Shown: positions 12,291 to 25,936, counted from the first letter of the stretch. The stretch: 64,000 nucleotides of DNA from Allacma fusca (GCA_947179485.1 OX359250.1:6159661-6223660); one strand, 5' to 3'. Translations and numbers: made by a program. Notes: generated by a model from the sequence alone, not told the origin.

Positions 12291-13199
12291 CAGAGATGCG
12301 CATCCACATTTTCTTTGCGTTACGTTTCACTATTACTATAGGTTTTAAAAATGGCGTTAATTACCATTACATTACTAAATATCGTTTGAAAAATTCAGCG
12401 TTACCGTTCCGTTACTACAAAACAACGGTAATACTCCAGCGTTAGTTTTCGTTACCTTTAAAACATAAAATAACCGTTACTTTCCGTTATTGTTATTATT
12501 ATTGTCCGCTCGTTGTAAACTAAAATGTCAAACAAGTGGTGTCACCAGAAGTTCCTGGTAAGCCGGAATTGTCGCGAAAAGTCAATTATTACAGTTTTTC
12601 TGTAGTTCTTAGTTCACCTGCAAAGTGATCCGCTTCTCGACTACCCGATGTGGTAATCTCGTCCTTTTTTGAAATTCATATTTCTACTTCTACTAGCGGC
12701 AGTCCAAGATTACTGATCTACTAAAAACTTAGGTAGAACCAAACTTAATTTCGTAAGCCGATCGCACATCGTTTTTTATGAGCAAAAGCATGTGGATTGA
12801 GCAAAACAAAGGGCCAACAACTTCTTATTTAAATTTGCCATGTTTTCAATTTAGAACATAAATGATGCTCAGGGTGTTCCTATTTACCTCAAGTTTTTTT
12901 ACATATCCCCCGTTTTTTCACATGCTCAGTTACTTCAAACAAAGCCAATAATAGCTGCCAGTCAGTAATGCAAAAATATATATGTACATGCATATATTCA
13001 TTCGATAGCGTTGCGTTACGTTAAAGTATCGTTTTCTGTTTACATACACTTGAACCCTATAGTTATTCCGATAAATGGTTAGCACACCCTAGTTCCGTTA
13101 CCCTTTACGTTATTACCTGCTCCAAATACATGTCGTTACGTTAAAAACGGCGTTATTCCTTTATTGTTGGGTAAAAGTAACGTGACGGGCGCATCATTG
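12291..13199. mobile_element. non-autonomous hAT-type transposon, GTAACG family
   Basis: The left end reads CAGAGATGCGCATCC and the right end, complemented, reads CAATGATGCGCC: imperfect terminal inverted repeats of hAT type. A perfect 8-bp direct repeat, GGATGGAG, flanks it at 12283-12290 and 13200-13207. Repeats of GTTAC, CGTTACC and AACGGTAA words occur just inside both ends in opposite orientation (12350-12500 and 13080-13190). The interior has no transposase. A truncated copy of the right end lies at 8624-8727. Confidence 0.85.
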
Positions 13200-13289
13200 G
13201 GATGGAGTGTTCCTATACATATTAATTATAAATTGAAATCACTCCCTTCAACACTTCTAAACTAAGGAATTATGATCCTGCACCTTTAC

Positions 13290-13770
13290 TCAGCCGTTTT
13301 TCGATATTTTTTAAATGAATCACCCTTCGTTCATGGACTTCTGATTGGTACGGGACAATTTCGGGGCATTTATAATGTCCGCGTGTTGCTTTGTGACGGA
13401 ATCGGGATAAACGTTTTCGTATGGAGGTATTTTGGAACAGAACGGAATCTTCTGCGGGACAAAAAATGAATTTACACAATGCACTGCGTATATGAATCTA
13501 AACGCTTGGGCGCATTTTCGTTTAAATCAACATGGATTTCTCTTCCTATAAGAATATGCATTTATAAAAGACCAATGCTGCTAATGATGCTTTTAGGTAT
13601 AGAGAATGGACTGAGGCATGGTTCTGTCGAGACTGAGCTTCTTGCAGGACATCCCGAGGTTCTGGGGACGGTTCAATTCCTGTATTTAAATATTGTCCCA
13701 CATAGTTCTTAGAACGTGATTGTGAGAAACTTCTTCGTACTTCGAGAATCTTCCGCGGGACAAAAATGTT
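13290..13770. repeat. duplicated GGGACA-rich repeat
   Basis: Two similar modules lie about 300 bp apart in the same orientation. GGAATCTTCTGCGGGACAAA (near 13442) is matched by AGAATCTTCCGCGGGACAAA (near 13744), each preceded by GGGACA- or GGGGACGG-type words. Small ORFs across it on both strands are incidental. It is probably a pair of transposon end fragments, but no target duplication was seen. Confidence 0.45.
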
Positions 13771-13931
13771 GTCCACAATCGAAGCCTTTCTCCAAATGAT
13801 ATCATTCACGTATAGCAGAATTTTATAAATGTTTTTAAAACTTACTTTTTATAAAACAGGATTTTTCACCACAGCGCAACATCGAGTTTTGAATAAAACT
13901 AATGAATGAACGTTCATAAAAATGTTGAGGC

Positions 13932-15249
13932 TAGTGCCCCTCATGGGTACAGGTATATAGTACCCGGGTACTTGGGTACAGGTACAGGTCCAGGTACAAA
14001 ATGGGTACACAAATTTTGTACCCAAACATTTTGGGTACTTTCTGGGTACACACAATTTGCACCCGCAAAGTTGGGTACAGGTACGGGTATGGGAACGGGT
14101 ACGGGAGAATACCTATTTGAGCCGATTAGATCAGGTACAGGTACGAGTGTTTGAAATACCTGTACCTGATCTCCAAATACCTGAAATATTTGGGTACTTT
14201 TATGAAATCGTAAAATCATAAAAGCAGCCTACTCTACAACATGTGCTGAGTTGAGCACAACACAAAAATATTTCATGAACCTCATATGATTTTTTTCAAA
14301 TGCGCAGCTTCCTTTTATTTCATATTGTGCCATGGGTCGTAGATTCTTCATTCTCGTAGATATTGTTTATGCCTTTGTTTTACGGGAATTCGAACAAATT
14401 TACTTGACAAGCTATTCCACACTTTTGATGAAATTTAATGTGAAAATAATATTGACTATTTCAAGAATCCAAAGTTACTTTGTTTAGGAGGAAGTGGTAA
14501 TATCGGAAATACAAAGTGTCAATAAACAACAGTATAACGTATTGCAAATATTGTATTATAAAAACCTGATACGAATTTTGCTACAAAATTAGGGAACCAA
14601 TATTTCATTCAGTAGTTTATTTGTATGGGCTAATGAGACAGCAAACGTTGCTGCCGTATACATTGCACAAATTAATAACCTCTCAGTATTGGTCAACAAA
14701 AAAAGGCCACAAATGCAATTTAATTTAGGATTTCGCCACCTTATAAATCCAACCTAACCAAAATAGAATAAGCTTGCATGTGGCCGATATAAAATATGTA
14801 AAATTAATCATTACAAAATAAGATGGTTGTAATGTAATGGAATCCTTTAGGAGTACTTGAACAGTACTACAATACTTGGCAGTTGAACATAAAAGAGTGC
14901 ATACAGAAGTGCTTCAAGTCATGAAGTTTGATTTCAACGAATTATTTTCTTACAAATTGAAATATTAGTTGCAACAAATTCTGAGAATCTTAAAAGAAGG
15001 ACCTGGGTACAGGTCCAGGTACAGCCTGATACCTGTACCCATGGGTCCAGTATTTGGGTTGTTTTTGGGTACAGGTACATTTCAGGTAAAGGTACAATGA
15101 TTTAAATTGAGATCAGGTACGGGTACAAAAAATTTGGACCTGTTAATATGGGTATAGGTTCGGGTAAAGGTACACAATTTTGAAGTGCCTGTTATATGGG
15201 TTCAGGAACAGGTCCAGGTACACGATTTTTGTACCCATGAGGGGCACTA
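13932..15249. mobile_element. non-autonomous hAT-type transposon with GGTACAGGTAC arrays
   Basis: Perfect terminal inverted repeats (TAGTGCCCCTCATGGGTACA at the left, its complement ending at 15249) start with the hAT-like TAGTG. The perfect 8-bp target-site duplication GTTGAGGC lies at 13924-13931 and 15250-15257. For about 270 bp inside the left end and 250 bp inside the right end the sequence is made of GGTACAGG, GGGTACAGGTCC and TGTACCC words. These would translate as meaningless GTGTG or VPVPVP strings, so the ORFs over them are artefacts. The interior has no transposase. The repeat words probably bound a transposase supplied elsewhere. Confidence 0.9.
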
Positions 15250-15524
15250 GTTGAGGCCATAGAACCATTCTAAGCAATAATTGGCAATCTGAGGCCAAGG
15301 AATCACTTGTGGCATACATTGGCACATCCCAGGCCATGGAACCTGTTCCAATTTCAGACCGTATAACCACGTGTACCAATTATACTCAATATATACTAGC
15401 CCCCGGAAAAAGTATTGAGCAACAATGACCAATGAAGAATGATGATTTCTGAATGATGGATGATAATTTTTGATAAAAAACATTATAAATTTTAACTGAG
15501 ATTCACCTACAATTTAACCTTCGG

Positions 15525-15572
15525 CGGAATTTATCGCTCTAACTAGAGCTTCTATTGGGGAGATAAATTCCG
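15525..15572. repeat. short inverted repeat (hairpin)
   Basis: CGGAATTTATC is followed, after a loop containing a smaller GCTCT/AGAGC pair, by GATAAATTCCG. It stands at the left border of a GGGACA-rich repeat and may be its folded terminus. Confidence 0.6.
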
Positions 15573-16110
15573 TCTTGTCCCGATTATTTTTGGGGACAAT
15601 TTTTCTGTCCCGTCCCGAAAATTTGGTCATAGGGACAAAATTTCTGGCATGTCTCGTACATGTACTTAAAGAATATCCCGAAAATCGGGACACTCGCAAA
15701 TTACTGTCCGATCCGGGTGGCGAAATATTTCTTGCTGTCTTGAAATCATTTGAAACCTAAATACTCTTAAAGCAATAATATATTATTGTATTTTCCAAGT
15801 AAGTCGTGGAGAGTTGTTCATGAGAAATAAATTATTTGTATATCGGCGATGATTGAGCAAAATGGTCTAGATCTAGACATTTTTTAATTAAACATACATG
15901 GAGTTTCACTACAGCAAAATAATCTACTTCAACGAAATTCTTGCTGTTCATGTCTGTTCAATTCTGGACATACATATTGCAGTTTCAACAGGACATCTGT
16001 TGGGACAATTTCGCTTTTCCCTTCTTGTCCAGATTTTATGTTGGGAAAATTGTATTGTCCCGTTCCAATTTTTTGTGGGGACAGTTCCGTCATGTGTAAT
16101 TTGAAATTGC
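15573..16110. repeat. GGGACA/TGTCCC-rich element remnant
   Basis: The left part (15573-15720) is rich in TTGTCCCG, GGGGACAATTTT and CCCGAAAAT. The right part (15990-16090) carries TGGGACAATTT, TTGTCC, ATTGTCCCG and GGGGACAG. The clustering at two ends around an AT-rich middle resembles the other motif-array transposons here. Ends and target duplication could not be defined. Confidence 0.4.
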
Positions 16111-16509
16111 ACTAGTTGACTGGAAATAGTTGACCATTTTATAACAATAAAAAAATGATTGCCGAAATAGTCGAGTCACTTTTCTGAAAAAAAGCATCGC
16201 CAAGTTTCTCCTCCAACCGACTTTCAGTAAGCACATAAAAGCAAGCCCCATAAGGGGTGGTTGTCCGTATGAAAGTGGAAATGAAAATAACTCAAACATC
16301 CGATTTTTATCAAATTTGGAGCTGATGCTATTAAGAAGAATAATTAGATTAATTAATCTCGGGCGGAAATATTTCGGCGGTATTATCTCGTTACTCCAAT
16401 TAAATCAATCAGAGTGCTAGCATTTTTCAGTACACTAATTGGAATATCAGCATCTGTTAAAAAAATCAAATGTATAAACAATGTTGAAGTTTTGGAGACT
16501 CACCCTTTG

Positions 16510-17085
16510 ATTTTAGGGTAATGGCCAGGGTGAAAACATTTTTATGATGAAAGGCAATGTACCACCCAAAATGCCTGTTACTTATTGTTAGCCCCTATTT
16601 AAAATATGTCTCTTGCAGTACTAAGCACAAGCCCAGGGTGCGCCATTTGAAATTCCCAAAGCATCTTGGGCAGGCATCTAGAGTATTTTCAACCCTTAAT
16701 AATTATGGCACTTTGGGTATTTACAGCATCGGGTATTTGCGAAATTTGGAATTTATGAAATTTTGGACAATACTATTTTTTGCAGGCAGTATTTGAATTT
16801 CAGTTCTTAATAATTTTGATGTTTTGCTTGGCTTTCAAAGCTTTTATGGGACTGTATCTGAGTCTAATAGCACTTTCCTTGGTCGAAAATGGCCGTCTTA
16901 TAATTATAAAATTAACAGTGCATGATTTTAATGATATTTTAGTTAAATTACAATTGAATGCCCTTAATGCCTAGGGAAAATGTCCAAAGTGCTGGGCAAA
17001 ACCTGGATAAATTGGGCATTTTCAACTGGGCAGGCAATTATCGAAGGGCAAAATGCCCTGAAAATCATAGACCAACCCTTAAGTA
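16510..17085. mobile_element. non-autonomous element, GGCATTTT motif family, copy 2
   Basis: The right end (16965-17085) contains AATGCC, GGGCATTTTC, GGGCAAAATGCCC and finishes CCAACCCTT, the complement of an AGGGTTGG-type terminus comparable with CAGGGTTGC at 3272. The left side (16540-16690) carries CCCAAAATGCC, GCGCCATTTGAAA and GGGCAGGCA. The interior differs from copy 1. It has no coding capacity, and no target duplication was recognised. Confidence 0.4.
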
Positions 17086-17599
17086 ATTCAAAATTAGTAA
17101 TACTTTTATAGGTGCGTATATTTGTGAGGCCGACTGAGGTCTTACTTCGAAATCATTGAGAAGGCTAGAACAGGAATAAGATTAAATTATTGTATTAGTG
17201 AAATTGTTAGTAGTAATCTCAATCGCGCTGCATTGAGTAGGAAGTATTGAAAAATAATACTTTCAAAAACTCGAGAAAATTAACCCATTTAGAAATGGAC
17301 ACTATGATATTAGAACATTTTTGGCTAAAGTAGCAGCGTTTAGCACTAACAGGTATTGCGGGGGTTACAATGATGTGGATTGCTGGACCGTTTGTTCTTG
17401 TAATCGCTTTACACACTAATGTAGACTTGATCTTTGCTACTGCTACTCATTACATCCACGTTTTTACAGCTAATGGAGAAAATCTTTGTGAACGCTATAA
17501 TTACTTGATACAAATGATGAAATTCGTCCACTTTTCTCCTACTTTAAGCAGCTGTAAAATGCAAATAAAACATTCCATGTACTTTACAAACACATTGAA
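17086..17599. other. no recognised gene
   Basis: An 84-codon ORF on the + strand (17370-17624) has a hydrophobic start (MMWIAGPFVLVIALH) but no family resemblance, and it overlaps the 3' end of NAA50. It is probably accidental. Confidence 0.5.
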
Positions 17600-17605
17600 T
17601 TTATT
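17600..17605 (-). promoter_or_regulatory. NAA50 polyadenylation signal
   Basis: AATAAA on the minus strand, about 70 nt after the NAA50 stop codon. Confidence 0.6.
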
Positions 17606-17675
17606 AAAACTCAAAGGAAAATAACAATTGCTATTGTTATTAATTACGAGAACAAGAGGGCTGGGAAAAAGCCAA

Positions 17676-20614
17676 TTAATTATTTATCGAATTATTTGCT
17701 GAATTATTGTTTTCTCTTAGATCTTTCCGAAGAACATGCGCATCGGCTGGTTCAATTCTTTTGTAGTAAGCAGGTTTTGTCTCCACGATGTTAAATCCAA
17801 ACCGCTGATAGAAAGAAATAGCACTGTCGTTATTTACTTGAACATGCCTATTCAAAAACAAACAAAATAATTGTAATTTAAACAGTCATTTACAACAATT
17901 TTAATATTTAAATGTAAACACACAAGGAATGTATTTCTTAAATAATTCAAGATCACATGCATACACCAATTATTTATCTTTGGTAAATTATTATTTGACT
18001 GAATTTGTTCTGATTTTAGAACAAGCTAATTAATTACGGGATTAATCTATAAAAGTAAGAAGTATACAACGGATGACACGATCTTGGTTTTGCTTATTTA
18101 TTTATTGGTAATACTGGGTAGAACTTTCTATGCTGTAACCTTTCAGAGGGATTTTATACTGTCATAGGTAATTACAGTAACTCCGGAACAGTACCAATGG
18201 TTTTGATCATTAGATCATGTTTGCAATTTCAATTGAAAATTGCTACATGATTGCTGAATTACGCTATTCCGTGAAAATGTAAAAGAAACTTACAGAAAAA
18301 TGGCATCAAAATTCTCGTCTTTACGAACATATTCGAGGACGTGTTTAAGCATGATGGTTCCAATTCCTAAGCGCCGATATGGAGCAAGACACCCGAGAGT
18401 CATTATGTATAGTTCTCTCTGACCATTTGAAGTGTCCACCCTACAGCAAACTCCTCCGACCACCACATCATTGTAGTAAGCTGAAAATGTCAGTAATAAA
18501 ACCATTAATAGCACGAAGAACTTTTGGTGTAATTTCATATGATTTTCCAAACATTCTCAACGAAAATCTGAATGGGTATTCGTAGTCATTCACCCTGAAT
18601 CCAACACCTTAGCAGGATTATGATAGCTCAAGCATTTGACAATTAACCATTAAAATTCCCCTGCGTAATGTGATAGGTCATAAAAAAATTTGGTGTTACA
18701 CGATGTTTCTTTCATTTAATCATTGAATGAATACCCAGTGACTCAAAGAAGCGATTATTTATGATAACCCCATCAGTATTATGATAGTAATAGTAAGTAA
18801 TAGTATGAGTCTCAATAAAATACGAGCTGTTGGGACGGAAGTCGGCGGGACAGAATTAAATACGGGCTTAAATGCAGTGTACAAGCCATTCACCGAATTT
18901 CATAAAAATTCGTACACAATCACTTTGAGGAATATATAAAAAATCTGAAATAATATTTTATCGAACGTTTCTAGTTTTGTTGTTTTGAAAGGTCGGGTCG
19001 CCGCTAGTATTTCACTGTAGATGCTAGACCGCTGAGCACCAGCTTACCCGATTATTTGCTAATTTTGGTTAGGATAGGTATAAAAATTTATAATACTGAT
19101 TACATCCATGATTTGTTAATATATCTTATCTGGTCACTTCAAGATTTGGTACTTATAGGTTAGGATTTCTTCTTGGCACGAAGTGCCATTTAAGTGAGCC
19201 TGGCTGAGAGTCAGTTAGAGGTGTAAGGAACTCACTTTTGCAGTGAAATAACACTAACGATGAACGGTTCTTTTCACCTCATAGAACTCCGAAACTAGAA
19301 GCGTCTGATAAAAAAATCCTTCAACTCCTTTATCTACTCCTCAAGTAGTGCCTGTGTACCAGTACCATTTTTTACAAAATTCCATGAATAGCTGCTACAC
19401 TGCATGTGTTTCTAAATATTTCGTTTCTTCCACAAAATCCTTACAATCATTACATCATCAATGATTTTATTAATCTGATGGGAAATGAAGAATAAAACGG
19501 ATCTTTTCACTTTAAACATTCAAAACGAAACCTTCATTTTCCTCCGACTATCTTTGACACTTCATTTACGTGACTGCATCATAAGCAGTACGAAAAAAGG
19601 AACAACTTTTTGAATTGGTAATTGGTATTAAGTGATAATAAGAATAAACATTTATACTTCATTTCACATTTGATCCCTACATTTTCCATTGGCATAATTA
19701 ATCCTAACGGGAAATCAAGCAAGAAGCACACTTAATTCTGTCCCGCCAGTCCCCACTCTACTAATACACTGTAATACCCTATGATAGATATGCACGTTGT
19801 GCATAGCATTTCGAATCCACGCATCCAAAGACCCTAATAATAACACTTTAATTTTTGGTTTCAATAATTCCGACAGAAAGTGTTCACATTACTACTACAT
19901 CCAAAACCAGGAGTACGACCCCACTCAAAACTACCCAAGTCAAAGGGACGAAATGAAAACTTCATAATAGAAGCAAGCCCACTCCTAACTTAGCCCCTAG
20001 CCCAAATAACTTCATAAGAAATATTATTACTAGTACCCAAAATTCAAAAACCATAACAAACACCTCAATCGACGCCCTCAACAGAACTGTCCACAGACAA
20101 ACAACAAACCAAAAGTGACCTGTACCTTAATCTAACAACACTACTAAAATAACTCTACCCATAATCACGAACACTCAATTCTATTATTTTGTTTCATAGG
20201 AACTGAACTGCCTGCAAGGTCTTCTGACTATATTTTAAAGGGGAAAAATTCCCTCTTCCTTCAAGACTACAATAATGATTAAAATACTCAAATTATATTT
20301 ACCCAATCGGGCTAGTTCACCGGCTTGAAGGACGTCTTTATAGAACTTATCGTTGTAGGAAACAGGAAATACAACTGTGTTGAGCCGCTTGAGTTGTCGG
20401 ATGTTGTGCACAGTAACTTCACCAAGTGCGATTCGTGCCCTACAATAATAATAATAATAATAATAATTTAAACAAACACATCAATATCTGATTATAAGAA
20501 ATGAATTGATGTCTCAAGGTCCTACAGATACCCCACAATGGTACTATAGAGCTCCCTACTCCGGAAATCTAGAAGTTGAGAGTTGAAGGTCAGAGTTGAG
20601 ACCTACCTTGTCAT
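17676..20614 (-). CDS. NAA50: N-alpha-acetyltransferase 50 (NatE catalytic subunit; San)
   Basis: Acetylates N-terminal methionines of nascent proteins from acetyl-CoA. In animals it binds the NatA complex and is needed for sister-chromatid cohesion (separation anxiety in Drosophila). Coding exons on the minus strand are 20614-20607, 20439-20303, 18480-18294 and 17847-17676: 504 nt, 167 residues (human 169). All junctions are GT-AG and in frame. It reads MTRARIALGEVTVHNIRQLK and then the GNAT fold. The acetyl-CoA loop is RRLGIG (84-89). Catalytic Tyr73 (in LYIMTLG) and His112 (in LHVQV) fall at the same numbers as in the human enzyme. The C-terminus has YYKRIEPADAHVL. The start exon holds only eight coding bases (ATGACAAG). 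Intron 2 (1.8 kb) contains a transposon-like inverted repeat. I see no defect, and the gene should be functional. Confidence 0.95.
18833..19756. mobile_element. inverted-repeat element inside NAA50 intron 2
   Basis: GGCGGGACAGAATTAA at 18844-18860 is matched by the complement TTAATTCTGTCCCGCC at 19732-19747, with GGGAC-type bases just outside each (GGGACGG at 18832, GTCCCC at 19750). The spacing is about 0.9 kb and there is no ORF of note. It looks like another MITE with GGGACA termini. It lies wholly within the intron and should be spliced out. A target duplication was not identified. Confidence 0.55.
20445..20468. repeat. (AAT)n microsatellite
   Basis: About eight ATA/AAT units immediately upstream (on the minus strand) of the NAA50 exon 2 acceptor, forming part of its splice-site tract. 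Confidence 0.85.
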
Positions 20615-23600
20615 GTCGTTCTGGTACTCCAGTTTACAAATCACGGATTTGTTACGAACAGTAATTAAGTTCCGAAAAAGAAACTGAGAGTCAGGCCGGA
20701 TTTCAGGGAAAGAAAATAAAAGAGGCAAAGAAGTTTCAAATCAAATCCTGTAGTCTTCAGGTTTGGCGTGTGAGTGTGTGTGTGTGTGTGTTCTGTATGC
20801 ATATACTTAAATCCTGAGTGTAAATTGTGAGGACTAACTGGAAGGAAGTCGCGTTCCCCGTTCAAACTCCTTCGAGTCTTCCGTCGAGCACACTGTCCCT
20901 CCACAAGTCTAGTAGAGCCTAGTCCAGCCCAGCTCTGTGTCCCACGTGGACGGAGTCGAGTCTAGTGGGAAGAACCTTCCCAGCCTAAAGGAGTTGTTGG
21001 AGAGTTGAGGAGGCCAACGGAGTGGAATTCAAACGCTTAAGGCCTTTTGTCTGGCAGGGTGCGGAGTGTAGAGTGAGCGGAGTCTAGTTTGGGAGACTCA
21101 GGGAATGAAAAGTGTGGGAAAGTGACGCCGACGGCGACAGCCCTTCCTTGGGCTTTTTAGTTCATCACAGTAGCTCCACCAGACCTGGCGTACGTCCAAT
21201 GGTCCAATGTCTGCTCAAAATCCCCCAAACACAAGGATTTAATTCCCGCGCCCTTTCCACTTTGATTAGTTGTAAGCCATGCCACGTGCATCCCATGAGC
21301 AATGAGTTTTATAATTTATATTTATACAGAGTATTACATATTGTGTCGTTGAACTTTTGGGGGGACGGAGGGAAGCTGAGAGTCTGGACTGTTTACATTC
21401 GAAGGCTTCGCCTTTTAGGGGCGAAGTGAGGCTATAAGTTCTTATTAGGGATGCTGTGGCGTCCCTCCTGTTTCTGTCCCCATGAATTTATGCCCGACCT
21501 AATGACACCGAAAATTCAAAGTTTTTGCAAGCAATAGATGAGGTAAATAGTAAGAAGGTTACTGTTTTTGAAGGAAATGGGGTCATCCGTGCGACCTGAG
21601 AAAATTAAATGAGGTTTAGACACGACCCAATGCATATGTACTAAAATCAATTGTGATCTAGAGTACGGGCTAAAAAAAAGGGGGGAAAGAAAAAGAGGCG
21701 ATGCACCACAATGTGATGTGACAGTTCGGGATAGTTACTGTAATATTCTAAAAAATTCATGTACATCCCATGGGTGTGGGCAATTGAGGGAGTAAACGCA
21801 TCTGTGTACCCGGGTACGACGAGATCCTTTTTTGGAGTGTATTTTGTATTTTTTTGTATTTATTTATTTGGGATCCTGTAGGCTTTCGCCCATGACCCAC
21901 CAAGTAATTCGGGTTTACAAAGTTATTTTGATATAATTGTGTGATTCTCATTTTGTTTTTACATAGTAATACATAATACGTAATAATGGTACTTAAGTAA
22001 TATTCTTGCCATCTAGCTAAAATCTATAAAGAATTCTCTCCTTCTGAGAAAGTTGTGCAACATTTGTATTAAATTACACATTTCCTCTCTTGTTTCTGGG
22101 TTGAAGACCTTTTTTGGAGTGTTGGTATTATAAGGATAATATTATTATGATTATTATTCCACACATACGTATCATCGTATTTAGTATGGACGGGAAATGT
22201 AAGGAGTGAAAGCTCGCCAGCAGGAGTTTGTGCGGGATCTACTGGGTGATGGAAAATACCATTTCTCATGCAAATTACAAATAAGACTGTAGTTGGGTCG
22301 ACGGTCTACCTCAGATGTCCCACGATCTGTACTTCCGTTCTTTGCCGAATTCCATCGTAAAAATTTTCGAAATTTTAGTATGTGCTAAATATGAGGGAAG
22401 ATTATTATTTCAAAATTTTTTGTTACCGGGAACAAAATGTTTCGCTTTATTTAAAGCTCGCTCACATTTCGGGATGTTATTACTTTGATTACGCTTGTGA
22501 AGTTGTCAAGCATATATTATCTCCAAACTTGCTGCCGGTCTAGTCCAGTTATGTCTACAATTCTCAATTTAAGGACTATTAAATAGCTCCCTGGAAAGCC
22601 CTCCCAGTCCCAATCCCCTACAAACGAACATCCCAACATTTTCTAAAAACTTATGGTCTGAGGATTACAAAATGAAAAAATCATTTTCAAAAGCAGACTT
22701 GACCTCACTTTTTTGAACTCCGTGGCCCAGGTCAATGAAATAAATTTGGGGAAATCTATGATTGAATTTACTACAAATGGCGAGAGTCAAATATTTCTTA
22801 ATCCCCCATTTTGGTTTTGGTAGGCGCTACAAACCAGGCGGTTTGTAGTGTCCGCCAGTTAAATTCTGGGTTTACACTCCATGTGACCTACACGCAATGA
22901 GGGTCTTCCATAAATTTGAAACTCATTTACAGTAGTTCCTTACGAAGTCAGATTTGTCATTACCAGAGCATTATCAGTTTTTCCACAACCTCTCCAAGTA
23001 ATTTCCCTGGTGGCACAGGGCTTTTGTAGTAGTTATTAAAGGTGAAGTACTTGTCCTATAGGTTTGTAGCTATATGTGGGTGTTTTTCCGTTGAGCTATG
23101 TCTATGTCTGCCGCGGTGAACGAACAGACTATATTTGGATTGTTGATTATTCCCACTGATGGGCTGGAAGTTGAATACGAGCCACACTGCACTCTCACAG
23201 GCACTCACACGAGTTCGCGAATGATTTTGTAATCAGCTAATCACTGCCAATTATGTCTATAAATTTAAGCAATTCTTTATCATTCTTACTCCATCTGGCC
23301 ATAACCTAAAACTGTAAAAATAATCAGTTCACTAATTTTGAATAAAGATTTTAAACTCTTGAAAATTGCATACATTGTTCAAAGGAATGTCAGGGAAGAC
23401 TAAAACCGGTGCTAATTTCATTCAGAAGGTGCACATTGATTGACCAGGAATATTTTACAGGGATAGTTACAGAACCCTGGAAAACTTTTCTCACCACATG
23501 TCGTTGGGCAGTGAAGGGAATCTGAGTTCACAGGAAATCCCAACTGATGTAACATCAGCCTGAGGAAGAGCTCGGCTCGAAACGTTACTGTAAATAAATG

Positions 23601-24125
23601 CATATCTTTTGTTTGATTTTAAAGTGAAATCCTATCATTCTGTAATACAATCTGACAATAAGTTCACAGGTCGATCTAGAAATATTTATTTTATTGAGCC
23701 AGTCCGCACTCGGGAGTGAGAGTGTGAGGGCCGGACTCAAACCTAGACTGGGCCCATCAGTGATTGTTTGGCTTTTAGGTGGCTGAAGATTTGAGTTTTG
23801 CCGCGGAAAGAGGAAGAGGGTGGAGGGAATGGGGACAATGAGGAAAGAGAGTGGGGATTGGTAATTGATTGAAGCTGAGTCCGCCTCCAAGCCAATACCT
23901 CCCTGGGAGACAACATGAGAAGGAGTTGGAGGCTGAGTTGAGCTCTGTACACACATAGAGTCAAGTCAAGTCATCTTTTTGACTTGCTATTTATCTATTT
24001 CTCTTCATTATTCATTTACTATTTACTTCCCTCATTTCTTTTCTTGCTTCCTCTGTCTGTGAAGGTGTAACCTTAGTCAAGTTCTACTCATTGTAGTAAT
24101 AATTAGTTCATTACTGTAAGGAGCC
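20615..24125. other. intergenic region between NAA50 and elongin C (head to head)
   Basis: It should hold both promoters and any untranslated leader exons. The 20880-21110 part is richer in G and C, with repeated GTCTAGT and GGAGT words, and is a fair candidate for the NAA50 promoter. A (TG)n run lies at 20775-20791. A dispersed repeat lies at 21564-21615. Short ORFs at 21112-21429, 21757-21951 and 23585-23964 have no recognisable family and look accidental. Confidence 0.45.
21564..21615 (+). repeat. 52-bp dispersed repeat, copy 1
   Basis: Starts GTTTTTGAAGGAAATGGGGT and ends ATGAGGT. A copy with 44 of 52 identical bases by eye lies at 34703-34754. The centre is a short dyad (GGTCAT..ATGACC) that is intact in the second copy and eroded here. 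Confidence 0.7.

Positions 24126-25936
<1,811 letters not shown>

Noticed and set aside
13906-14219. ORFs on both strands across the GGTACAGG array
   Set aside because: They encode only GTGTG and VPVPVP strings from the transposon word array.
17370-17624. 84-codon ORF with a hydrophobic N-terminus
   Set aside because: Overlaps the NAA50 polyadenylation signal on the other strand and resembles no known protein.
23585-23964. 123-codon minus-strand ORF upstream of elongin C
   Set aside because: Ser/Pro/Leu-rich composition from a purine-rich strand, no homologue recognised, and likely elongin C promoter or leader.
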